From positions 15,488,835 through 15,552,834 of the forward strand of contig NC_041370.1 in NCBI RefSeq assembly GCF_900634415.1: a stretch of 64,000 nucleotides of DNA, in the 5' to 3' direction. Below the pieces are notes generated by a model that was given only the letters and a program-made list of their open reading frames with translations, made no database searches and was not told the origin of the DNA. Within the stretch, counting starts at the first letter, position 1. Every line of letters begins with the position of its first letter. Positions 54,039 to 64,000 of the stretch are shown here, piece after piece. Source of the stretch: Cottoperca gobio (lineage: Eukaryota > Chordata > Actinopteri > Perciformes > Bovichtidae). The translations under genes and the position numbers were made by a program.

Positions 54039-54094
<56 letters not shown>
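53989..54094. repeat. (CA)n microsatellite, about 53 units
   Basis: CA run with two CG and one GA interruption near 54025-54040. Confidence 0.95.
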
Positions 54095-54095
<1 letters not shown>

Positions 54096-56600
54096 TGGAT
54101 TGGTCCCAGCGCCTGCCATCTGCGTGTGTTTGTATGTTGGCCTATTGTACCAGGGAATGTGTTATATTAATGTGTGAAAGTGAGTGAATGGGTGTTGAAA
54201 TGAGTCTTTTGATATTTGGAAAGTACAGAAGGTTAGGCTGTTACATGCTGTCAGGGCCAACGTTGTTTCTTTGAAGAAAGTTTAGACTGAAGTTTGTACT
54301 CAAAGTGCAACTTGGACTCAAATCGTTAAAAGCTTTAAAAGCCAACATTTTTATTTGATTTCTTCTGTTAATGTAGATGGGAATAGTACATGGTCTGGTT
54401 CATTCAGAAAAGGCAGAAAGGACCATTACCTGCACAATACAGTCATTCATTGGCTTGATGTTGTTGTCACTTCTTTGAAAACACTTGGATCGACGGTATT
54501 GGCAAAAGGAGGTTGATATTTCCAGCATGGTTTTCTTGTGTATTTGGAGGCTTTCAATAGCAATAGAAAATAAAGTAAATTGCTTGTTCATTTGTATTAA
54601 ACTTAAAACCTGGAGCATTGATGACATTTACATTTGCTTGTGCTCTTGTTAAAATGTTGTGCTCCAAATTGTAAGGCTGCTATCACAAGCTTGTTTTTGA
54701 CAGTGTTAAGTCATGTGCAATTTTCTTTCAATACTTCAGACTTCAGAGCACAGGTGCATTTCTTAATGACTTCACAGGTCAACGCTCTGTGACTATGAAC
54801 TCGTGCAGCAGCACCCACAACAGGAAGCAGCTTTTACCTTAACATACATCTGATATCTTCCTCTGTGAACTGTTTCCTCTTTTTGCAAAAAGTTTGAACT
54901 TCTACACAAGGGGTTCTTTTTTTCTTTTCTTTTTTTGGTAACACTTTCTATGAAGACCACATCTATTGTGCATTATCAGGGCATGCATAGGGAAATGTGT
55001 AGGCTACAGGTTGCCACTATGTTACAATGGGGGTTGGTCCAGTTAACATTAAATGTAACATTAGGGTTTTTTATTTTATTTGATCTTTATCAGAATAGTA
55101 AAGGTGGCTGACTGTTGCTTCTGCAGGGGGAAACAAGTATTCCAATGTTGGGACAGGATATTTGCAGGTACAGTACATTTTAGAGCATGTGATCATTTTA
55201 ATAGATTTCCTTTCTCAGCTATACCTTATTTTCTATGTTCTTTCTGTTACCGTGAACTGTACCCTAGGGAGTGATGTTGTCAAAGCAGTCTTTTAGAATG
55301 GATGTCTTCGAGTATAAAGTCATTTTACATTAATCATAAGGCAGACAAAGCAAAACATCAAAAGACATATTTTCTATTTGAAAATGTTTTGCGCAACAGT
55401 TTTGGTGTCAGACCTTTTCTTTGAAAGAAGCTATCCCAGAAGCATTTCAGTGCACTCTCACCCTTTTTTTTCTCAGTGACGGAGAAATAAAGGATTTGAA
55501 TTTGCACTGGACAAATATAGTATTAACCCACACTACACATGCTGAATGAAGGAATACAGATTTCTTGTAAACCCTAACTTGTCTTTGACCCTACACTTGG
55601 GGTTCATTTATTTCTGCAGAGAAGATGGAACACGTTTATATGCCTATTGGTATATGTCTATACACGCCATGTGTTTAAATGTGATTTCACACATACAATT
55701 TGGTCCAGACGGGGCATGACATGAGGCGCAACAAAAATGCACAGTATGGTGCAAGCATTTTTCATGCATTGAAATGATTTTAATCACTTAATGCTTTTTT
55801 AAAATACACAAAAGCTTTTGAATGCCAGACTTCCACAGAATTTGACCTAAGTGGGTGATTTAAAGTAAAAGTAGGGCACAGGCATTATGTATCTTTAAAG
55901 GGGGGGGGAGTTAATAACAGAAAAGCCTTACAATGTAATGCAAAAAAACAAAACAACATCACAAAATATGCCCACATCATCATCATTTTAACCTTTGCAG
56001 CTGTCTGCACCGGCTCTGTGCAGGCTCACATCCCAGCTACGTCTCACAGACGTAAGCGCGACCTGAAGCATTTTCGCTTCAAGTCTGTTTTCCGACAGTA
56101 TTAACATATACACAAGGTTGATGCCTAATATAAAGGCACTGAATACTGATTAATGCCACTAGACAACTTCACTGCTAACCTTCGGCAACACCTGTCTGCC
56201 CTGAGCGCAGCCGCTGTCTCTCTCTCCTTCACTAAAGCACACTCTTGCTACTCACGCACACTATGCATTGCCCTGTTGAGACATGATACTATGCTACAGT
56301 GTTGATGGAAAAATAGATAAGGAATACTACTGGACCACAAAAGGCGTTTGCGGTTTACCTAGGTGTGCAAATCTGGACAGAAACAATTCCTGATCCCAAG
56401 CGGAAACAAGATTTGAAACTGAAGCAGTTGTTGAGCACTTTGGTTGTGTTAAGAGGAGTGAGGAGTCAGCGGTTAATGACGGTATAAAATAGTCAATAAC
56501 ATTATTTATTTTAATTGGGACTCTACGCTACAGGAATCTACGGGGAATCTACGGGAATATTATGCTGATGGGTCCAGTAGTATGCAAGATAAGCCATAGA
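54095..56600. other. Non-coding stretch
   Basis: No gene. The segment 54936-55060 starts TTTGGTAACACTTTCTATGAAG. The GGTAACACTTT phrase often begins TIR elements in fish, but I do not find a matching AAAGTGTTACC end, so it is at best a fragment. A poly(G) run lies near 55900-55909. Confidence 0.35.

Positions 56601-57888
<1,288 letters not shown>

Positions 57889-57960
<72 letters not shown>
57889..57960. repeat. (CA)n microsatellite, about 36 units
   Basis: Perfect CA run. Confidence 0.95.
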
Positions 57961-57961
<1 letters not shown>

Positions 57962-58887
57962 GAGGGCTTATTTGAGGTTATTTGGGAAATGACAGGGCTT
58001 TGCACGGATGCTGCCGTTGCATAGCAACCAAGGTAATTTTCAGCTAGCCCTGCTTCATTTTAGGTGAAAGAAATGATTTTTTCTTTTTTTTAATAAAACA
58101 GGAGGAGTGGAGATATTTTTGTCTGCCAGCCGTGGAGAGAAATAAATGGAGAAGGAAACATTAGTATGTTGTTTTTGTTAAAAATATATAATGGTTCGGT
58201 TTAAACTTAGCTTGTCTATAATAAACAGTTATTGAAAATACAATTTAAAGATATATTACAGTTAATTACTGTAGATGAAATAAATTGTTACTAAATATTG
58301 ATAGAATCAACACATAATAGCATCAATGCACATTAAAAAGTGTAACTCATTTGAACATTTATCCTTTTCCCCCCCTTCAAGACCCATGAAGTTAACAGTG
58401 ACGCAATGTTGAACAAAACTATAACCCATTATTGGTGTCATAATTCTCCCTCGGTAGCTAAACATTTTAGAGAAAATCTAACTCTGGAGCAATGACATCC
58501 TGAATCTTAATTGAACATTTTGGTGATTAAACATAAGAAGAAGACATTAGGAATTAACATCCCAAATGTCATACATGATCTCTACCAGCTACTTCTCGGA
58601 TGGAGAGAGATAGAGGGATAGGGAAAGAGGAAAAAGAGGGGAAACACAGAGAGATATAGAATGAGAGAGAGAGAGAGCTTTACTGTAAAACATGCTGCTG
58701 TAGTGGCAGATAAGTGTTTTTCTGGTGGGGCAGATTAAAAGAGTACAATTTCCCGATGAATATATTAACATTTTATGAGGCGAATCGGGGACTGGCAATC
58801 TCTCCCCTTGCATAAATAATGAGCTGGTTTAATATGACTGCCTGGTTGGGAGTCTCCCCTGACATGTGTGAAATTGAAAGGGATGTT
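57961..58887. other. Non-coding spacer
   Basis: No gene; a short GA run near 58665-58677. Confidence 0.4.
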
Positions 58888-58984
58888 ATGTGTGTGTGTG
58901 TGTGTGTCTGTGTGTGAGTGTGCGCGCGCGCGTGTGTGTGTGTGTGTGTGTGTGTGTTTGTGTGTGTGCGTGTGTGTGTGTGTG
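58888..58984. repeat. Compound (TG)n(CG)n microsatellite
   Basis: TG runs flank a CGCGCGCGCG core at about 58922-58932. The tract is almost entirely alternating purine-pyrimidine. Confidence 0.9.
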
Positions 58985-61951
58985 TATGAGTGTGTATTTG
59001 AAGGATGTGTCTAAATGGAAGGAACAATGTGTGTGTTCAGTGGAGGGCGCATAATGGATGTGTGTTGGGGTGTTGGCTGGGGATGTGTGTGTGTGTCTGC
59101 TTTTGGATGTGTGTTTGGTATTGGCTCTTGGTGTGTGTGTGTGCGTAGGCAGGATGCTAATGATTGAGTCACTGGCAATGCACCAGGACATTACATACAT
59201 GTACATACACATGTACACAGGGGCACACAAGCACCTTGTTGATACACACAATTAAAAGCTTTTCAGCTGCAAATTAGACTGTACAAAGCTTTCCAGATTG
59301 TATTTGGATGAATGTTTAAAGGAATACACCAGCATTACACTCACGTTTAGACGTTCTCATGTCCAATGGTGCAATCCATAATGTTACAGCCAACCCTTAA
59401 AAAATGCATGTTAACTAATGATGTATGACCTTCCAGAGTCATATCTAGCTTGGGTCTGTATTTCTGCGTACATATTTATTATCATCTCCTTCAGGCCTCC
59501 TTTTGATAAATACTCTTACTAAGACCAAGATTATCTTTATGAGAATAATAATACAAGTCTACATCAGTGCAGCCTAAATTGGAAAGTCAGAGTAGCATCC
59601 CATCATCACACATTTAGCCAGAATTAATTTGCTCTTTTTGCCCAGATTAATTGAAATTACTGATGTGAAACGTGCTTCACACACAGGAAAATGTTCATAA
59701 TGCAATGCATTTTGAATTGTCAGTCTCACTTTAAAAGATAACCCTGACTTGTTGGTTGACACTGATCTGAGCACATGATCTTTCTGTCCCGATCATACGT
59801 TCTTATATTCACCTGAAATCATGAATACAAAAAGACAAATTAAGTTGTGTATGTTCTTGAAAATCAGAGTTATTTACATTAGATGTAACTATAAATATAC
59901 TGACAATATGGTGATTTTTTTCGTGCACTGAAATCTTTGGGACACATGGTTTGTCGGGCCGTGTTTCCAGTTGATTCTATTTCACTGCACTCCTTTTGAC
60001 AAACACTTATTTTGTTTAAGTTGTTGATGCTGAGCAATACAAGGACAACAAAAACTGCAGCAGCGATAGATGAAAACATAAAATAAGTGAAAAGACGTCA
60101 ACAAAACATAAACTTCGAACACGTACGAGGATATATCATCTCAAAAAAGGATGTCTTTAACTCGCTCAATTGAAGGGAAATTATGAGTTCAAGGACAACA
60201 ACAGTTTGATGTTTGGGGTTATGTACAAGTGGTGCAAGTACTTAATAAAAAATGAAAGAATTAAATGAAAAGCTTAGCATCCGTCATAAAGGGTTGAAAA
60301 GAAAGAAAGGGTTTCATCAAGGGTTTTCGCATGGATACACTTGTCAAAGAGATATGTATCTATTTTCTTAAAGTAAATATGCTGTAGGTCAAAGGTGAAA
60401 CTATGCTGAATCGGATTTCACTTTTATTGTGTGGAATAAAAACAGTCTATGAAAAGGAAACCGCTTTAATTTGTTCCACATCTTATCTGTTGACTGACTT
60501 CTACCTCCTTATAATAAAATAATAAAATAATAATAAAATCTTAACTCAATAAAAGGCAACTTTCCAGACCTTGCTAAACCTATAAGTGCAGTAACAGTAT
60601 TTGTTAATAACAATATTTTTTTTGATGATACAATGATTGAGATGTCCAAGGTAGCATGCCAATAGATGTGGGAGAACAACTTCTAAAAGAAGATGACTTG
60701 TGCCAAACGTATGAGCACATGTTTATCACTTAACATGCTTTTCAATTGAATAAAAGTTTGAAAAGCTCGATTGAAGTGAGTTTTCATGTCTTTAAAATGT
60801 AGTTTAATTCAACCAACAACAAACAAATTGGAAGCAGCAATAAACTGTTTCTTTCTTTGGCAACCTTTTTCCCTCCTTCATTCCTGTCTATCTTTCTCAT
60901 CCCTCTCAGTCATCCCTCACTCTGACACTCTTAGTGGGGGTCTAATGAAAGGAGTAGCTCAGAGGGAACAAGAGATGGCATAAAGTGTGTAAGGACGAGG
61001 AGAGATTACAGACTTTCCTGCTGAAAGGTGTGACCTTCCGCATGGGTTTGCCCTCTGAGGCGGAAAGATGTCTGTAGCAAAGTTGTGGAAGTTTGAGTGG
61101 AACCCTGCTGATTATTTAAAACAGCCACTGCAAAACCTGGAAAATGCGCCAGCTAGCCAAGTGTGAAAGTACTGGGTTTAAATTGATTTTGATGCGTGAA
61201 AATACAAACATGGTGTGAACTGCGTCGCTTCCAGTCCGCTGGCTCTGTTTAGAATGGAACTTTATTGGCACAGGTGCAATCCCCCCCAAATAAACATGGA
61301 TAATATGGATAGATCGCCAACCATCAGTTTTTTTGCATTTTACAATACTGTTTTAACATATTCTAAGTTAAGGAAGGAGAGACATCAGAAGAGAAACAGA
61401 TATGAGGAGAAAGGAGTCCACTACAAGTAAAGCCATGTAATGAGCAGCACTGAAAGAGATAATGAATGACTGAGAAACGTTAATGAGAACAGCTTTAACA
61501 CAAGTAGAATCGATTTAATTGTATACGTGATGAAAATGACGAGTTCTCTTTCACCTTGAGACAAGTTGATGAAAGATGGTCGAGCCCTTTCAGAGCACTT
61601 CACAGAGCCTGACATTAGCCATGCTATGAGCAGCCATCTCATATTCCCTTTACTCTCTGTGTTACTTTAGCCCTTAGCTCCCAGACTCTATTAAAGCTCC
61701 AAATTTTGACGCCGGCTTCCCTAGAGCAATGCAGATTAGCAGGAGAGGGTCAAGAAAAGTTCACTGATAAAGGCCAGCATGGGGGGAAGTTGGGGGAGAC
61801 AGGGAAGGGAAAAGACACAGAGAGAGCTGAAGCAAAAGAGGGAGAACATTTGGAAATGAGAGAACGAAAATTTTCACCTTGCTTCAACATGATGAAATAT
61901 CCCAAGACATCAGTAACTGATCCAGCATAAAGGTTAGCCTATTATTAGATT

Positions 61952-61953
<2 letters not shown>
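58985..61953. other. Non-coding stretch
   Basis: TG-rich patches near 59072-59145. A 66-codon minus-strand frame at 59879-60079 has a hydrophobic N-terminus and is discussed as a weak finding. No gene is supported. Confidence 0.35.

Positions 61954-61997
<44 letters not shown>
61954..61997. repeat. (TG)n microsatellite, about 22 units
   Basis: Perfect TG run. Confidence 0.95.
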
Positions 61998-61998
<1 letters not shown>

Positions 61999-62814
61999 TA
62001 CACACATCAGTATGCATATGTGAATGGTTAAAGTTTTTTACCTTGACAGGGATGGGAAGGTGTAACCCTGTGCAATACATAAGGGTGCAGTGTGGCTGTG
62101 ACCTACTGTGATGAAGTATGAATGCTGTGCCCCCTGAGAAGTGTGGAAACGGGGAGATATAGCTCAAAGTAGAACATGACCTTGACAGGTCATTAACAAC
62201 ATGTACCTCTGCGTTCACGCTGTGAGCAACTTTAAGCTTGAACGTTGCAGGGTCACTCTATTCTGATTGGTGGTGGGTATCGCCAGAGAGTCTGCATATT
62301 GTAGCGGAGGTGTGACAGATCATGTAGTATATTACACTGCTGCAATGTGGTAATCAGGTAGCATTCATTTAAAACAAACTGGAAATACATTTCTAAGTTT
62401 ACCATCAACAAATGGATGTAACCATTTGTATGTGTAGTCCATAGGTTGTAGAGATATAGGATTCTTAAAGTAGTTGTACTGTAATCAACGTCTCTGCCAT
62501 GTTGCTGTTGCCAGGCAGAACTAGTGTTCATGAGAAATAAAAGTCAATATTAGTGCAGACATTAATTTACATTTTCAAATCCATCCAGATACCAAGAGGT
62601 GATGACAGTTTATCCATGTTTGTCCTTTGTCCATACATTTGCCTCCCATATATTTCAGCACCATATGAAATGATTGCTGGTGGCATTTGCAGTGTAGTGT
62701 GCAGTGTAAACACCTATTTCCTGCTAGCTGTTTTAGAGCTTTACATCAATTTATAGACAGCACGTCTGTTACAGCCTATCAAAACTCAATTTCTCACTTC
62801 ACAATGATGCACTT
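61998..62814. other. Non-coding spacer
   Basis: No gene or classified repeat seen. Confidence 0.4.
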
Positions 62815-63065
62815 ACAACTACCTGCAGCTGAACGTGTACAAGACAAAATAACTGATCATTAGCACATCAACCACATCCCACACTGGACTGAACGCCATC
62901 TCTGAGCAGCTTCATATATCTCAGATTCATCATAGACAATGAACTCAGTTTTGATCAGCACTTCATTGACATCCATAAAGGATCCCAGCAAAGACTCCCT
63001 CTCATCCATAAGCTCTGAGCACTATCTGTCGCCCCCCACCTCCTGCTGCTGCTTTACAAAAGCAG
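62815..63065 (+). mobile_element. Fragment of a second LINE (C-terminal reverse transcriptase region)
   Basis: The + strand reads NYLQLNVYKTK (about 62817-62849), a stop, LII, then after a frame change YLRFIIDNELSFDQHFIDIHK and SQQRLPLIHKL. This matches the fish LINE pattern in which LN..KTKE.II is followed by (F/Y)KYLG..ID..LSFD and QQRL..LRKL, as I know it from Rex1/L2-type elements. It is a short dead fragment with stop codons and a frameshift, without the catalytic motifs. Confidence 0.6.
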
Positions 63066-63069
63066 GCAG

Positions 63070-63210
63070 CAAGCATTAAGTCCACAGCGGCGAGGTCTGG
63101 GCGAAGGGTCTTGTAAAGCTCGCGGTCGGAGCCGCTAGCCACCTTCACCCCGGACCTAGAGCCCGCCGCGGCGCACTGCAGAGTTACATCCCCCAGGCAG
63201 ACGCGGACAA
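63070..63210. other. Isolated GC-rich island
   Basis: G+C is far above the surroundings (CGGCGAGG, CTCGCGGTCGGAGCCGC, CCCGCCGCGGCGCACTGC), with many CpGs. On the minus strand a frame is open for about 80 codons (roughly 63250 to 63020) but has no ATG near its start. It may be the continuation of the neighbouring LINE fragment, another repeat, or a decayed exon; I do not recognise it. Confidence 0.35.
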
Positions 63211-63291
63211 CAGTAAAATAAATGGTCGATTATAAAACTGTACCGGGCCTTCCTAGACTTTAGGTAACTATGTACTGTCTGTGAAAACAAA

Positions 63292-63318
63292 TATCCCTAT
63301 CCCTATCCTATCCCTATC
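63292..63318. repeat. Short (CCCTAT)n repeat
   Basis: About four imperfect CCCTAT units. It may be the 3' tail of a repeat unit spanning 63070-63318. Confidence 0.7.
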
Positions 63319-64000
63319 TTGTCCCAATACATCTAAATCTAATTTATGGCCTTCTAGAGTGAATTAAGCTGACGCAGGTATTATCAAAGTTTAACACTTC
63401 GAGTCACAATAACAAGTGGTCTTGTATTGGAGGGAGACCATAACCCCTGTCTCTGTCCAGGGTGAAGGTGAATGTCCTCTTTGATCTCTCTCTGTCCTTC
63501 CACGACTCCTGGTCGGTTACTTTGACCCCTTCCTAGTGGTTAGAGTGTAAGAGTGAAATCCAACGCACAGTGACATTATTTAAATTTGTGAGGGCTTTAC
63601 ATGTCAGTGTGGGTCTACAAAGTGACCCTCATAATAATCATCTTTCCTAAATGTTCTTGTACAGTGTGCATACTCAATGTGAGATTCTGTCAGAAAATAC
63701 ACTGTTGGCTCATTACTTTTTTAAAAGGTTAACACTTTTATTTGTTGTAATATCTGCTACTTACGGTGCCAATGAGTTTATGTGACAGTGCAGGATTCAG
63801 CGGAAAGCACAATAACCCCCCCTAGAGCTATACACAGCAGACCCCAACGGACACATATTACTCAAGGAGGCAGAAGATAAACAAGACAAGATATGCCCAG
63901 TCAAGTATGGTAATAAACTACAACAGAAGGACACAGGGTGTTCAATCGACACAGCAGGTACAGCTGTGTGTAACAGACAGGAGCAAAGCAGCGGTGGTAT
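63319..64000. other. Non-coding spacer to window end
   Basis: No gene or classified repeat seen. Confidence 0.4.

Noticed and set aside
54936..55060. GGTAACACTTT start suggesting a TIR element
   Set aside because: No matching inverted end or target duplication found within a few hundred bases.

Overview
The window looks like anonymous chromosomal DNA from a ray-finned (probably percomorph) fish. It is AT-rich, has almost no long coding sequence, and is packed with very long (CA)n/(TG)n microsatellites: about nineteen arrays of roughly 45 bp or more. It also carries teleost-type mobile elements: a degenerate Rex3/RTE-type LINE, a second LINE scrap, a tRNA-derived SINE with a UnaL2-like tail, and several hAT-type terminal-inverted-repeat elements. 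No bacterial, phage, plasmid or CRISPR feature was seen.

Layout. Positions 1-704 are the right-hand part of an interspersed repeat that I read as a hAT-type DNA transposon. The only credible host gene part is just downstream on the + strand: a splice acceptor (AG at 790-791), a 55-codon terminal exon (792-959) ending in a hydrophobic tail, and a 3' UTR with an AATAAA signal at 2271-2276. I could not name this gene. The remaining ~61 kb shows no convincing protein-coding exon on either strand. It is intergenic or intronic DNA holding a degenerate minisatellite (2385-2590), a fish interspersed repeat with internal tandem units (8735-9495), a cluster of CA/TG arrays (17.6-22.1 kb), two short hAT-type MITEs with visible 8-bp target-site duplications (21296-21726 and 33851-34032), a degenerate (ATCC)n array of almost 1 kb (41812-42759), a (TTCTC)n array (45386-45553), the Rex3 copy (about 48890-50692), the SINE (52734-52930, minus strand) and the second LINE fragment (62815-63065).

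The most interesting non-repeat signal is a pair of about 100-bp segments exactly 407 bp apart (24355-24465 and 24762-24870). They match at 41 of 51 ungapped positions in their core and both end in a homeodomain-type CAATTA motif. This looks like a locally duplicated non-coding regulatory element. I did not find an obviously new protein-coding system. Nearly all long open frames here are translations of simple repeats.

Family names for the repeats rest on remembered features of fish repeat families and on TIR, TSD or reverse-transcriptase motifs visible in the bases. No database was searched. Boundaries are by eye and may be off by a few bases.
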